Source: Planctomonas deserti (GTDB lineage: Bacteria > Actinomycetota > Actinomycetes > Actinomycetales > Microbacteriaceae). Taken from it: DNA of 64,000 bases. Positions 1-11,471 of this stretch are shown piece after piece. Where the stretch lies: the NCBI RefSeq assembly GCF_003067705.1, contig NZ_QANL01000002.1, forward strand, positions 124,001 through 188,000, given 5' to 3'. The notes beneath the pieces were generated by a model. The model was not told the origin of the DNA and searched no databases. It worked only from the letters and a program-made list of their open reading frames with translations. A program made the translations under genes and the position numbers. Each line of letters opens with the position of its first letter. Position 1 is the stretch's first letter.

Positions 1-58
1 GCGCTGCCAGGGCGAATTGTCCGTCACGGTAACCAACCTTTCCATAGGAGGGCTGCGT

Positions 59-121
59 GTGACCAAGGGGGCGCGAGCAATGGGGGCGGCGCGCCGGGAT
101 ACCGCCCTCGGCCCGCGGTGA
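59..121 (+). CDS. possible 20-residue leader peptide upstream of mtrA
   Basis: A GTG at 59 opens a 20-codon frame that ends at TGA 119-121, 48 nt before the mtrA start. A strong Shine-Dalgarno (AGGAGGG, 46-52) sits 6 nt upstream, better than the one in front of mtrA itself. The peptide is basic and Ala/Gly/Arg-rich with no recognised domain. It may be a leader peptide that couples translation to mtrA, or a chance frame. No homology can be claimed from sequence alone. Confidence 0.25.
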   Translation: MTKGARAMGAARRDTALGPR

Positions 122-169
122 CGGCCGTCGGATACCCTGTCCGGAAGGACCCCGAGCACCCCGAAGGCT

Positions 170-850
170 ATGACGACTCGAATACTGGTAGTTGACGACG
201 ACACCGCGCTCGCCGAGATGATCGGCATCGTTCTGCGGAGTGAGGGCCTGGAGCCCACCTTCTGCGCGGACGGCACCGGCGCGCTCGCCGCGTTCCGCGC
301 GTCCAAGCCGGATCTGGTGCTCCTCGACCTAATGCTCCCGGGCATGGACGGCATCCAGGTGTGCAGCCTGATCCGGGCCGAGTCCGGCACGCCCATCATC
401 ATGCTGACCGCCAAGTCCGACACCGCGGACGTCGTCGCCGGCCTCGAGTCCGGAGCGGACGACTACATCGTCAAGCCGTTCAACCCGAAGGAGCTCGTCG
501 CCCGCATCCGCACGCGGCTGCGCCCGCCGGCGGCGCAGAGCGCCGACCGCCTGCAGATCGGTGACCTCGAGGTCGACGTGATCGGCCACGAGGTGCGCCG
601 CGGCGACCGCCGGATCAACCTGACCCCGCTCGAGTTCGACCTCCTGCTCGCCCTCGCCTCGAAGCCGCAGCAGGTGTTCACCCGCGAGATGCTGCTCGAG
701 CAGGTGTGGGGCTACCACTACAAGGCGGACACCCGCCTGGTGAACGTGCACGTGCAGCGGCTGCGGGCGAAGATCGAGGACGATCCGGACAACCCGCGCA
801 TCGTGATGACCGTCCGCGGCGTCGGCTACCGCGCGGGGGCCGCGTCCTAG
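170..850 (+). CDS. mtrA: MtrA, DNA-binding response regulator
   Basis: OmpR/PhoB-type response regulator of 226 aa that acts in the cytoplasm on DNA. The receiver domain (about 1-115) has the acidic pocket D9-D10, phospho-acceptor D53 (in LLDLMLPGMDG), T80 and K102. A winged-helix effector domain fills residues 125-222 and ends in the typical VRGVGYR. It is followed by mtrB and lpqB on the same strand, the conserved actinobacterial order. MtrA is known to control cell-wall, division and osmotic genes. A GAAGG just upstream serves as a weak ribosome binding site for the ATG. Identity is secure from domain layout plus synteny. Confidence 0.95.
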   Translation: MTTRILVVDDDTALAEMIGIVLRSEGLEPTFCADGTGALAAFRASKPDLVLLDLMLPGMDGIQVCSLIRAESGTPIIMLTAKSDTADVVAGLESGADDYIVKPFNPKELVARIRTRLRPPAAQSADRLQIGDLEVDVIGHEVRRGDRRINLTPLEFDLLLALASKPQQVFTREMLLEQVWGYHYKADTRLVNVHVQRLRAKIEDDPDNPRIVMTVRGVGYRAGAAS

Positions 851-875
851 GGGGCACCATGAGGGAGTCTCGGCG

Positions 876-2504
876 GTGAACCTGCTGCTTCGGCTGCGCC
901 GGTGGCTGCAGCCGGTGCTGGACTGGCGCAGATGGCCGGCCCGCATCGCCCACCTCTGGCGCGTCTCCCTCCAGTTCCGCACCGTCCTGCTCACGGTCGG
1001 GCTGTCCAGCGTCACGATCGTGCTCATCGGCGGCTTCATCTCGTCGAGCATCGCCAACGACCTGTTCCAGTCGCGCCTGTCCACGGTCCTGCTGCAGTCC
1101 GAGCGCGCCATGACCCAGGCGCAGACCCAGTTCGACTCCGCGGACGCGTCCGATGAGGTGGAGCTGAACCAGGTGCGCGGCCAGGCGCTCGCCGCCATCA
1201 GCCAGATCACCACAGGCCAGGCCGACTTCGCCCTTCTCGGCTTCCCCGGCAGCAACGGGCTGCTGCAGAACACCACGAGCCGCGACTTCGTCGCCGACGT
1301 CATCAGCCCGGAGCTGCGCGAGCAGGTGCGCCGCGACCGGGACGAGCTGCACTACCAGTCCGTCGCCCTGGAGCGCGAGGACGGCGACGACCCCGGCATC
1401 GTCGTGGGCGGCGCCGTCACCGTGCCGGCCTCCGGGGACTACGAGCTGTACCTCGTCTACAACATCGGCGACGTGCAGCAGACCCTCGGCTTCGTGCAGG
1501 GCACCATCGCCGTCGGCGGCATCGCATTGATCGCGCTGATCGGGGCCGTCTCCTGGCTCGTCGTGCGGCTCGTCGTCGCGCCGATCCGCATCGCGGCCGA
1601 GACGAGCCAGAAGCTGGCCGCGGGCCAGCTCGAGGAGCGCATCCCGGAGCACGGCGACGACGTCATCACGACGCTCGCCCGCTCCTTCAACGCCATGGCC
1701 GACAGCATGCAGAAGCAGATCACCCAGCTCGCGGACCTCTCGCGGCTGCAGCAGCGCTTCGTCTCCGACGTCTCGCACGAGCTGCGGACGCCGCTGACCA
1801 CCATCCGCCTCGCCGGCGGCGTGCTCTACGACCAGCGGGACTCCTTCCCGCCCGCGACGGCGCGCACCGCGGAGCTGCTGCACACCCAGGCCCAGCGCTT
1901 CGAGATGCTGCTCGCCGACCTGCTCGAGATCAGCAGGTACGACGCGGGCGCGGTGCAGATCGTCACCGAGCCCACCAACCTCGTGCGCCTGGCCGCCGAC
2001 GCCATGGACGAGCTGACGTCGCTCGCGGCGCAGAAGGGGTCGGAGCTGCAACTCGCCGCCCCCGGAGGTTACTTCGAGGCCGACATCGACGCGCGCCGCA
2101 TCCGCCGGGTCATCGTGAACCTCCTCGGCAACGCCATCGACCACGGCGAGGGGCGGCCCATCGTGGTCACCGTGGACAGCAACGAGCAGGCCGTCGCGCT
2201 CAGCGTGCGGGATTACGGTGTCGGCATGGCGCCGGAGGAGGTCGATCGCGTGTTCGACCGCTTCTGGCGCGCGGACCCGTCCCGGCAGCGCACGACCGGC
2301 GGAACGGGGCTCGGCCTCGCCATCGCCCGCGAGGACGTGACGCTGCACGGCGGCTGGCTCGAGGTCTGGTCGTCGCCGGGGGTGGGGTCCTGCTTCCGCA
2401 TGACCCTGCCGCGCGTGCACGGCGGCACCCTGTCGGTCTCGCCGCTGCCGCTGACCCCGGACGACGAGGAGAGCGAGCGCGAGGGGGTGCAGCATGGCGC
2501 GTGA
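876..2504 (+). CDS. mtrB: MtrB, sensor histidine kinase
   Basis: Membrane histidine kinase, 542 aa, partner of MtrA. A transmembrane helix lies at about 36-58, an extracytoplasmic sensor region at 60-205 and a second helix at 208-232. These are followed by HAMP (about 232-285), HisKA with phospho-acceptor H301 in SDVSHELRTPLTT, and a HATPase domain with the N box (NLLGNAID), G1 (DYGVGM) and G2 (GTGLGLAI). The GTG start at 876 has GAGGGAG upstream; an ATG at 859 is in another frame. It lies 25 nt after mtrA and overlaps lpqB by 11 nt, so the three form one operon. Confidence 0.95.
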   Translation: MNLLLRLRRWLQPVLDWRRWPARIAHLWRVSLQFRTVLLTVGLSSVTIVLIGGFISSSIANDLFQSRLSTVLLQSERAMTQAQTQFDSADASDEVELNQVRGQALAAISQITTGQADFALLGFPGSNGLLQNTTSRDFVADVISPELREQVRRDRDELHYQSVALEREDGDDPGIVVGGAVTVPASGDYELYLVYNIGDVQQTLGFVQGTIAVGGIALIALIGAVSWLVVRLVVAPIRIAAETSQKLAAGQLEERIPEHGDDVITTLARSFNAMADSMQKQITQLADLSRLQQRFVSDVSHELRTPLTTIRLAGGVLYDQRDSFPPATARTAELLHTQAQRFEMLLADLLEISRYDAGAVQIVTEPTNLVRLAADAMDELTSLAAQKGSELQLAAPGGYFEADIDARRIRRVIVNLLGNAIDHGEGRPIVVTVDSNEQAVALSVRDYGVGMAPEEVDRVFDRFWRADPSRQRTTGGTGLGLAIAREDVTLHGGWLEVWSSPGVGSCFRMTLPRVHGGTLSVSPLPLTPDDEESEREGVQHGA

Positions 2505-4209
2505 TGCCGGGCGGGGTGCCGCCGGCCGGCGGCTGTCCCGGGCGCGCGTCGGCGTGGCCGCGCTGCTCGCCGCCGTGACCCTGGTCCTGTCCGGCTGCAT
2601 CGCGATCCCGACGTCGGGCAGCGTCGCCGGTGCGGGCGAGGTCGGCGGCGGCGAGGCGCCCGAGCTGGTCTTCCAGCCGAACGGCCCCGTCGAGGGCGGG
2701 ACGCCGGAGCAGATCATCACCGGCTTCGTGCAGGCGGCCATCGGCCCGCAGGGCTCCTACGCCGTGGCCCGCCAGTTCCTCTCCACCGGCTTCGCGGACG
2801 AGTGGGACCCCAACGCGGGCGTGCTGGTCCGATCCGGACAGCAGTCGACGAGGCAGCTCGACGAGAACTCCTTCGAGCTGAACTTCACGGCGACGGCGTC
2901 CGTCGATGCGAGCGGGCAGTACACGTCCCTCGCCTCGCCGCAGTCCGCGACGGTGTCCTTCGAGATGGTGCAGCAGGGCGGCGAGTGGCGCATCGCCGAG
3001 ACGCCGGACGGCATCGTGCTCACCGAGCAGTACTTCGACGACATCTTCGAGGCGTACCCGCTGTACTTCTTCGCCCCCGGGTTCCAGAACCTCGTGCCCG
3101 ACCTGCGCTGGTTCCCGAATCTCTCGACCACCAGCTCCCGCCTGGTGCGCGGGCTGCTGGCCGGGCCGAGCGAGTGGATGCAGCCGCCTGCCGTGGTCAC
3201 GGCCTTCCCCGAGGGCACGGAGGCGCTCCTCGTGAACGTCGAGAACGGCAGGGCGATCGTCGACCTCTCCGCGGAGGCCCGTGCGGACACGGTGGCGCTG
3301 CAGCGCATGAAGCTGCAGCTGACCTCCACGCTGTCGAGCGTGCTCAGCATCCAGAGCGTCGAGGTGCGCATCGAGCGCACGCCCACCACCATTCCGGACC
3401 TCGGCGGAGCGGGGCCCGACACCGACCCGCAGGTTGATGGCTCCCCGCTCGTGCTCGCGGGTGGCACCTTCGGCTTCCTCACCAACGGCCAGGCGCAGCC
3501 GCTGCCCGTCGTGGGCGAGACCATCGCCGCGCTGAAGCCCACCTCGGTGACGCTCGGCGCCGACGAGGTCTCCGCCGCGGTGCTGAACGGCGCGGGCGCA
3601 TGGTTGGTGCGCCGCGACGAGGAGCCGCTGCTCGTCGACGAGCGTGTCGGGCTCATTCCTCCGTCGCTCGACTCCGAGGGCATCCTGTGGAGCGTGCCCG
3701 CGGCCGATCCGACCGCCATCCTCGCCTTCCCGCCGAGCGGCGAGGGTAGTGCGGTCGGCACGTCGTGGGGCGAGGGGGCCCGGATCGTGTCCATCGACGT
3801 GTCCCGCGACGGCGCGCGCCTGCTCGCGCTGCTCGACTCCGGCCAGGGCGCCCGGCTCGCGGTCGCGTCGATCGTGCGCGACGAGAACGGAACCCCGCTC
3901 CGGCTCACGAGCCCGGTGCTCGAGCTGGACGCGGACGCGGGCTCGCCTATCGACGCGACCTGGGTGGACAACGTCACCGTGGCGACGCTCACCCGGCCGG
4001 GGGAGACGGAGGATCCGGTCGTCACCATGCAGCAGGTGAGCGGCCGGGTCGTCGACCTGGGCAAGGTGCCGGGCGCGGTGTCCATCGTCGGCGGCAACGG
4101 CCGGTCGAACCTCCGCGTGCTGACCGCCGACGGACTGCTGCAGGTGCCACGCGGCAACGGCTGGCAGCGCGCCGGGTCCGGCGTCGCCGTGCTCGCCACC
4201 CAGCGCTGA
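2494..4209 (+). CDS. lpqB: LpqB, lipoprotein of the MtrAB system
   Basis: Predicted lipoprotein of 571 aa with a lipobox ending LSGC, modified Cys C35, so it is anchored to the outer face of the membrane. A GerMN-type domain lies at about residues 190-290 and the rest is a beta-propeller-like region typical of LpqB. In mycobacteria LpqB binds the MtrB sensor domain and tunes MtrA phosphorylation. The ATG at 2494 lies inside the end of mtrB (11-nt overlap), which points to translational coupling. Assignment rests on lipobox, length and position behind mtrAB. Confidence 0.92.
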   Translation: MARDAGRGAAGRRLSRARVGVAALLAAVTLVLSGCIAIPTSGSVAGAGEVGGGEAPELVFQPNGPVEGGTPEQIITGFVQAAIGPQGSYAVARQFLSTGFADEWDPNAGVLVRSGQQSTRQLDENSFELNFTATASVDASGQYTSLASPQSATVSFEMVQQGGEWRIAETPDGIVLTEQYFDDIFEAYPLYFFAPGFQNLVPDLRWFPNLSTTSSRLVRGLLAGPSEWMQPPAVVTAFPEGTEALLVNVENGRAIVDLSAEARADTVALQRMKLQLTSTLSSVLSIQSVEVRIERTPTTIPDLGGAGPDTDPQVDGSPLVLAGGTFGFLTNGQAQPLPVVGETIAALKPTSVTLGADEVSAAVLNGAGAWLVRRDEEPLLVDERVGLIPPSLDSEGILWSVPAADPTAILAFPPSGEGSAVGTSWGEGARIVSIDVSRDGARLLALLDSGQGARLAVASIVRDENGTPLRLTSPVLELDADAGSPIDATWVDNVTVATLTRPGETEDPVVTMQQVSGRVVDLGKVPGAVSIVGGNGRSNLRVLTADGLLQVPRGNGWQRAGSGVAVLATQR

Positions 4210-4344
4210 CCCCTCGGCTGACCTCTCGGCGGATCACTCGGCGCGGATCCCGGTCTCTTCGCTCCCAGGGGCTCGTGCGGTGGCGTTCCGCCCGCCCTCG
4301 CGGAGATGCCCCTCCGCCGGGGAGCGGGCGGGCAGGATGCGCGG

Positions 4345-5085
4345 GTGATCGCAGAGCCCGACCCGCCGAAGGAACCACCGGGCAACCCGCCGGCGGATTT
4401 CGCCGATTCCCCCGTCGCCCTGGCCCGCGTCGCCCTCGCCGACGCGCTCGCGCTGCTCCTCCCGATCGAGTGCGGCGGCTGCGGCGCGCCCGACCGGGCG
4501 GTGTGCGGGCGGTGCCGCTCCCGTCTCGCGGCGTCGCCGGCTGCCGTACCGCTGCCACGCGCTCCGGGCGCGTCTCCGGCGGGCCCGCCGATCCCGGTGT
4601 GGGCCGCGCTCGAGTACGACGGCGTCGTGCCCCGGCTGCTCTCGGCGCTGAAGGAGCGGGGCCGCACCGACGTCGCCCGCGCGCTCGCCGACCCGCTGGG
4701 GGAGGCGGCGAGGGCGGCGATCGCGGCCCAGGCCGGCGACGTCGCCCTGCTGCCCGTGCCGTCGTCGCGGAGGGCGATGCGGGCGCGTGGCTACGACCCG
4801 GTCCGGCTCCTGCTCCGCCGCGCGGGTGCGGGCGTCCCGGTTGTTGCCGGGCTCCGCGTCGTCCGCAGGACCCGGGACCAGGCCGGCCTGGGGGCCGCCG
4901 ACCGCGAGCGGAACCTGAGCGGCGCACTCCGCGGCCGGCGCTCCCTCCGGGGGCGGCGCGTGCTGATCGTGGACGACGTGCTCACCACGGGCGCGACCCT
5001 GCGGGAGGCGGCGAGGGCGGCGGAGGCGGCCGGGGGAGTCGTGCTGGGGGCGGTGGTGCTGGCCCGCGTGCCGCGGCGGCGATGA
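4345..5085 (+). CDS. ComF family phosphoribosyltransferase-like protein
   Basis: ComF-like protein, 246 aa from GTG 4345 (AGGA 7 nt upstream). An in-frame ATG at 4306 would add 13 residues but has no properly spaced ribosome binding site. It has a four-cysteine, zinc-ribbon-like motif (CGGC...CGRC) near the N-terminus and a C-terminal type I phosphoribosyltransferase fold with the PRPP-binding loop VLIVDDVLTTGATL. In competent bacteria ComF works in DNA uptake; the role of actinobacterial homologues (Rv3242c equivalent) between lpqB and hpf is not established. A competence function is not claimed here because no other com genes are nearby. Confidence 0.85.
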   Translation: MIAEPDPPKEPPGNPPADFADSPVALARVALADALALLLPIECGGCGAPDRAVCGRCRSRLAASPAAVPLPRAPGASPAGPPIPVWAALEYDGVVPRLLSALKERGRTDVARALADPLGEAARAAIAAQAGDVALLPVPSSRRAMRARGYDPVRLLLRRAGAGVPVVAGLRVVRRTRDQAGLGAADRERNLSGALRGRRSLRGRRVLIVDDVLTTGATLREAARAAEAAGGVVLGAVVLARVPRRR

Positions 5086-5238
5086 TCGCGCGCCCGGAAA
5101 AGGGAACCAGTCCGATTCCCAGTGGCCGCCGGTCGCACGACGCCGGGCGTTGCCCTACGGTTGGGACGAAAGGCGTAACAGATCGCCCTTCCGATACTCG
5201 CCAGGGCGGTCCGCCGACATGACAACTGGGAGGTCGAC

Positions 5239-5904
5239 ATGGACATCAACATCACCGGACGCAACGCGGAGATCACGGATCGGTTCCGCACCTACGCTTC
5301 GGAGAAGGCGGAGAAGGTCGCCCAGCTCGCCGACCGTGCCATCTCGCTCGACATCAAGGTGACCAGGCACGCGGAGAAGTCCGGTGGCTCGAACAGCGAC
5401 GACCGCGTCGAGCTCACCCTGATCGGACCCGGCCCCGTCGTCCGCGCCGAGTCCAGCGCCGCGGACAAGTTCGCGGCCTTCGACCTCGCGATCGGACGCA
5501 TGCTCGAACGGGTGCGCCGAGCGAAGGATCGGAAGAAGATTCATCGCGGCCAGCATCGGCCGGTGTCACTGCAGGAGGCGGCGACCGGGGGCTTCGCCGT
5601 CATCGACCTCGAGCCCGCCCCGGCCGAGCTGCTCGAGCGGGTGAACGGACCGAGCGTCGCGCCCGCCGACCAGGAGTCCGAGCAGGAGGAGGAGTACTCG
5701 CCGGTCGTCGTGCGGCAGAAGGTGTTCCCCTCGCAGTCCATGACGACGCACGAGGCCCTCGACCACATGGAGTTGGTCGGCCACGCCTTCTTCCTCTTCA
5801 TCGACGCGGAGACCGACCGGCCGAGCGTCGTCTACCGCAGGCAGGGCTGGGATTACGGCGTCATCAGCCTCGACTCCGAGGTGCAGCAGCCCGCACGGTC
5901 GTAG
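5239..5904 (+). CDS. hpf: ribosome hibernation promoting factor, long form
   Basis: Protein of 221 aa with an N-terminal S30AE/HPF domain (about 1-105, starting MDINITGRNAEITDRF) and a C-terminal dimerisation domain (about 165-221, with KVFPSQSMTTHEAL). This two-domain long form pairs 70S ribosomes into inactive 100S dimers in stress or stationary phase. A strong GGGAGGT lies in front of the ATG. The position just before secA is conserved in actinobacteria. A perfect hairpin follows the stop codon, so it is probably a single-gene unit. Confidence 0.93.
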   Translation: MDINITGRNAEITDRFRTYASEKAEKVAQLADRAISLDIKVTRHAEKSGGSNSDDRVELTLIGPGPVVRAESSAADKFAAFDLAIGRMLERVRRAKDRKKIHRGQHRPVSLQEAATGGFAVIDLEPAPAELLERVNGPSVAPADQESEQEEEYSPVVVRQKVFPSQSMTTHEALDHMELVGHAFFLFIDAETDRPSVVYRRQGWDYGVISLDSEVQQPARS

Positions 5905-5923
5905 CTGTCGCCCGGATCACGAC

Positions 5924-5959
5924 CGGAGCCCCCGCGCCTCTCCCGGCGCGGGGGCTCCG
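5924..5959 (+). terminator. intrinsic-terminator-like hairpin after hpf
   Basis: Perfect 15-bp inverted repeat (arms 5924-5938 and 5945-5959) with a 6-nt loop, 19 nt after the hpf stop. There is no T-tract, which is common for GC-rich actinobacterial terminators. Confidence 0.75.
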
Positions 5960-6028
5960 CCGCGTCCGGTCCCCGCGAAGAGGCTTCCGTCGTGCTCGGA
6001 TCCGGCCGAACGGGGGGTGGGACATAAG

Positions 6029-6044
6029 GTAACGGCCAGGTCAC
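6029..6044 (+). promoter_or_regulatory. candidate MtrA-like direct repeat upstream of secA
   Basis: GTAAC (6029-6033) and GTCAC (6040-6044) are arranged as a direct repeat with an 11-bp period, just upstream of a possible -10 element TAGCAT at 6051-6056. GTnAC direct repeats are recalled as the MtrA recognition theme; the match here is by eye only. A similar pair (GTCAC, GTAAC) lies at 24-34 upstream of mtrA. Confidence 0.3.
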
Positions 6045-6155
6045 AGCCGCTAGCATGTTAAGGCCTGTCGGCCGTGTGCCGACGCGCGCGCGTGCCGTTC
6101 CCGGCACCCCACGACATGGGCGCTTTCCCGCCCGAACCGGCATTGGAGATCATCG

Positions 6156-8996
<2,841 letters not shown>

Positions 8997-9045
8997 TGAA
9001 GAAGAAGTAGCGAGGAAGACGTAGCGCCTCTCCGCGCAGGATGAC

Positions 9046-9084
9046 GACGGCGCCCGTTCCCCCTTAGGGGGAGCGGGCGCCGTC
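9046..9084. terminator. bidirectional terminator hairpin between secA and the Rv3235-family gene
   Basis: Nearly perfect 18-bp inverted repeat (9046-9063 and 9067-9084, one G-T wobble) with a TTA loop, placed between two convergent genes. Confidence 0.8.
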
Positions 9085-9149
9085 GCGTGAGCCGCGACAC
9101 TCACGGCCGCGGCGCCGATCGACGCGCCGCGGTCCGCCCGCCCGTCCGC

Positions 9150-9605
9150 TCAGAGCACGTGGATCGCCGTCGCACGCCAGCGCCGGTCCAGCCCCTCGAG
9201 CCGCACCGCGACCGCGCGGGAGCGCGCCCTGCTGTGCACGACGACGACGGCCTCGACCACGCCGTCGCGCGGCCGGCACAGGCTCACCGGCCCCATGCTG
9301 AACGACGGCCGCGTCGGCTGCCTGCCCTTCACCCGGCGCGCCCGGGCCGAGAGCACGACGCGCTTCAGCAGGTGCCGGTAGACGTCGTCGCTGACCCAGC
9401 GGGCGATCTGGTCGAGGTCGCGCGCCCCGGCGAGCACCTCGATGACGCAGCGGGTGAGGTTCTCGATCAGCGGCTCGGGCGGCGGCAGCTCCGCAGAACG
9501 CGAGGGCTGGTGGCCGAAGAAGTCATCGACGTCGAAGCGACCGGCCGTCGCGGCTCTGTCCGCGCGCGGTGGCAGCTCGTCGTGCGGAAGCGGTTGTGTC
9601 ACCAT
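9150..9605 (-). CDS. Rv3235 family protein
   Basis: Small protein of 151 aa from ATG 9605 (GGGGG a few nt upstream); an in-frame GTG at 9617 is an alternative start. The N-terminal third is Pro/Ala/Arg-rich. The C-terminal part from about residue 45 (LIENLTRCVIEVLAGARDLD onward) matches the Rv3235-type domain seen downstream of secA in many actinobacteria, with motif-like RWVSDDVYRHL and a final beta-rich stretch. It is convergent with secA. Function is unknown; no catalytic motif, signal peptide or membrane segment is visible. Confidence 0.8.
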   Translation of the reverse strand: MVTQPLPHDELPPRADRAATAGRFDVDDFFGHQPSRSAELPPPEPLIENLTRCVIEVLAGARDLDQIARWVSDDVYRHLLKRVVLSARARRVKGRQPTRPSFSMGPVSLCRPRDGVVEAVVVVHSRARSRAVAVRLEGLDRRWRATAIHVL

Positions 9606-9754
9606 CGAAACCCCCACTCGTCCGCCGCGCCCCCAGGTGGGGGCGGCGTCCAGGGCAATCAGATTGGCACCGGCCGCGCGGGCTGTAAATCCCTAATTCT
9701 GGCGCTGTGGATAACTGCGCCGGGGCCGCTTCGGCCGCCGTTAACGTGTGCCGC

Positions 9755-10360
9755 ATGCGCTGGGACGACCTCTTCGACGACCTCGAGAGTCAGCTCGAAC
9801 AGGGGCGCAGCGCCGAGGAGGAGGAGCTCCTCGCGGAGGAGGAGCGGCTGCGACTCGGCCGGCTCTCGCTGCGGGATCGGCTGGCGGCCATCGCGCGGAC
9901 GGATCCGGGCGAGGAACCGGCGCCCGTCCGGGTCCTCCTCAGCACCGGCCTCGTGATCGACCTGCGCCCGCGCACCTTCGGCCGGGACTGGGTGGCGGGA
10001 GACCTCGACCCCGGCCGGGAGTCCGGTGCCGCGCCCCGGGGGCAGTGCATCCTGCCCGTGCGGGCCATCTCGTCGCTGCTGCTCGACCGGGGGCAGGTGC
10101 GCCGGAGTCTCCGGGAACCCGGTCCCGCCCGCGGCATCACCGACCGCCTCGGGCTGCCCTTCGTGCTGCGCGACCTCTGCCGCCGACGATCACCGCTCGA
10201 GCTGCACCTGCCCGACGGGGTGCTGCACGGCACCATCGACAGGGTAGGGCGGGATCACTGCGACCTCGCCCTGCACGAACCCGGCTCGCCGCGTCGGGAG
10301 AGCGCGGTGACGGCCTATCGGGTCGTCGCCATCGAACGCGTCGCGCTCGTGCGCGTGTGA
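9755..10360 (+). CDS. conserved hypothetical protein
   Basis: Protein of 201 aa from ATG 9755 (MRWDDLFDDLESQLEQ). An upstream in-frame ATG at 9707 would add 16 residues of poorer quality. The N-terminus is a strongly charged helix, probably coiled coil (LLAEEERLRLGRLSLRDRL at about 26-44); the remainder is mixed alpha/beta with no recognised domain. I recall similar MRWD-starting proteins in Microbacteriaceae at this site but can name no function. It converges with the small HTH gene, leaving only 10 nt between stops. Confidence 0.7.
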   Translation: MRWDDLFDDLESQLEQGRSAEEEELLAEEERLRLGRLSLRDRLAAIARTDPGEEPAPVRVLLSTGLVIDLRPRTFGRDWVAGDLDPGRESGAAPRGQCILPVRAISSLLLDRGQVRRSLREPGPARGITDRLGLPFVLRDLCRRRSPLELHLPDGVLHGTIDRVGRDHCDLALHEPGSPRRESAVTAYRVVAIERVALVRV

Positions 10361-10370
10361 TCGGTTTCGC

Positions 10371-10649
10371 TCAGTCGAGGATGCGGCCGTCGGAGAGCTC
10401 GGGGATCCCGCCGTAGTCCGACTGCTTCCACAGGCTGAGCCGCCTGCTCTCCTCGTACTTCGCCTCGATGTAGGACTCCAGCACGCGGCGCTCGATACGC
10501 CACTGCCCGCGACCACCGACCTTGATGGCGGGCAGCTCACCGGACCGCACGAGCGCGTACGCCTGCCGCGTCGACACGTTCAGCACCTCGGCGACGTCGG
10601 CGAGGGTCAGGAAGCGGCCGAGGGCATCGCGCGGGGTGGGGTCGCTCAT
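10371..10649 (-). CDS. small helix-turn-helix DNA-binding protein (BldC/excisionase type)
   Basis: 92-aa protein from ATG 10649. Residues about 12-65 form a MerR-like/excisionase-type winged HTH (LTLADVAEVLNVSTRQAYALVRSGELPAIKVGG), followed by a short charged helix. Upstream in-frame ATGs would add a non-conserved Arg/Pro-rich stretch and were not used. It is divergent from the SAF/CpaB-like gene (86 nt between starts) and may regulate it. Despite the family name there is no integrase or attachment site nearby, so it is read as a chromosomal regulator rather than a phage excisionase. Confidence 0.8.
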   Translation of the reverse strand: MSDPTPRDALGRFLTLADVAEVLNVSTRQAYALVRSGELPAIKVGGRGQWRIERRVLESYIEAKYEESRRLSLWKQSDYGGIPELSDGRILD

Positions 10650-10735
10650 GGCTCGATTATGGGGCGGTGGCGCCCGGCGCAACGGGGCTGTGGATAAGTC
10701 GCGCGGGCCCCGCCGGGCGCGCTCAGCATGGCTGC

Positions 10736-11470
10736 ATGGCATCGCTTCCCCGGCTTCGTCTCCCGCAGGGTCGCGGGCGCTTCTGGTTCGACCCGCGCTT
10801 CGCCGTCGGCCTCGTGCTCGTGATCGCCTCCCTGCTCGGCGTCACCCTGCTCGTCTCCGCAGCCGAGCGCACCCGGCCGGTCTACGCCGCGACGCAGACC
10901 CTCGCTGCGGGCGAGACCGTGACCGAGGGAGATCTCGCGGTCGCCCAGGTGCGACTCGGCAGGGCCGAGCGGAGCTATCTCTCTCCCGGCGACCTTCCCG
11001 CGGGCGGCGTCGTGCTGACCCGCACGGTCCAGGACGGTGAGCTGCTGCCGGCGGGCGCCGTCGCCGACCAGGCGTCGGTGGACACGTCCTCGGTCGTCGT
11101 GCAGAGCACCGGGCGCCTGCCGCGCAGCGTGGCTGCGGGTCGCCTCGTGGACGTCTGGGCGGCACGCGAGGGGGAGGGAGGCGTGTTCGGTCCGCCCGGC
11201 GTGCTCGTCCCCGCCGCCACGGTCGTGCAGGTGCTCGAGGACGACGGGCTGGTGGGCGACGGCGCCGCGGAGTCCGTGGAGATCCTCGTGCCGCGGGAGC
11301 GGGTCGCCCGCGTCCTGGAGAGCATTGCCAACGGGGACGCCGTATCGCTCGTACCCGCGGCACCGGCGCCGGTACCGGCACCGGCACCGGCACCGACGGT
11401 GCCGGCACCGGCGCCGGTACCGGCACCGGCACCGACGGCTCCCGCTCCCGCTCCCGGCGAGGGGGAGTGA
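10736..11470 (+). CDS. SAF-domain (CpaB-like) membrane protein
   Basis: 244 aa from ATG 10736. One N-terminal transmembrane helix (about 22-42), then an extracytoplasmic SAF domain (about 45-110, TQTLAAGETVTEGDLAVAQV) and a CpaB/RcpC-like segment. The last 40 residues are a Pro/Ala/Val repeat encoded by tandem GGCACC/GGCGCC units, probably a flexible cell-wall-spanning tail. CpaB proteins belong to Flp/Tad pilus systems, but here only a CpaE-like ATPase follows (1-nt gap) and no secretin, pilin or CpaF gene is visible. A role in surface assembly is inferred only. Confidence 0.75.
   Translation: MASLPRLRLPQGRGRFWFDPRFAVGLVLVIASLLGVTLLVSAAERTRPVYAATQTLAAGETVTEGDLAVAQVRLGRAERSYLSPGDLPAGGVVLTRTVQDGELLPAGAVADQASVDTSSVVVQSTGRLPRSVAAGRLVDVWAAREGEGGVFGPPGVLVPAATVVQVLEDDGLVGDGAAESVEILVPRERVARVLESIANGDAVSLVPAAPAPVPAPAPAPTVPAPAPVPAPAPTAPAPAPGEGE
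11361..11445 (+). repeat. in-gene hexanucleotide-type repeat (Ala/Pro codons)
   Basis: Two near-identical blocks of tandem GGCACC/GGCGCC/GGTACC hexamers encode the Pro/Ala tail of the SAF protein. Copy changes would alter tail length in steps of two residues without a frameshift. Confidence 0.8.
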
Positions 11471-11471
11471 C

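Noticed and set aside
4345-5085. Natural competence locus from the ComF-like gene
   Set aside because: No comEA/comEC or other uptake genes; ComF-like proteins occur at this position in many actinobacteria not known to be competent.
10371-10649. Excisionase-like HTH as a mobile-element marker
   Set aside because: No integrase, direct repeats or atypical composition nearby; the small HTH class also includes BldC-type chromosomal regulators.
11361-11445. CRISPR-like repeat array
   Set aside because: Repeats are 6-nt tandem units inside a coding region with no spacers.
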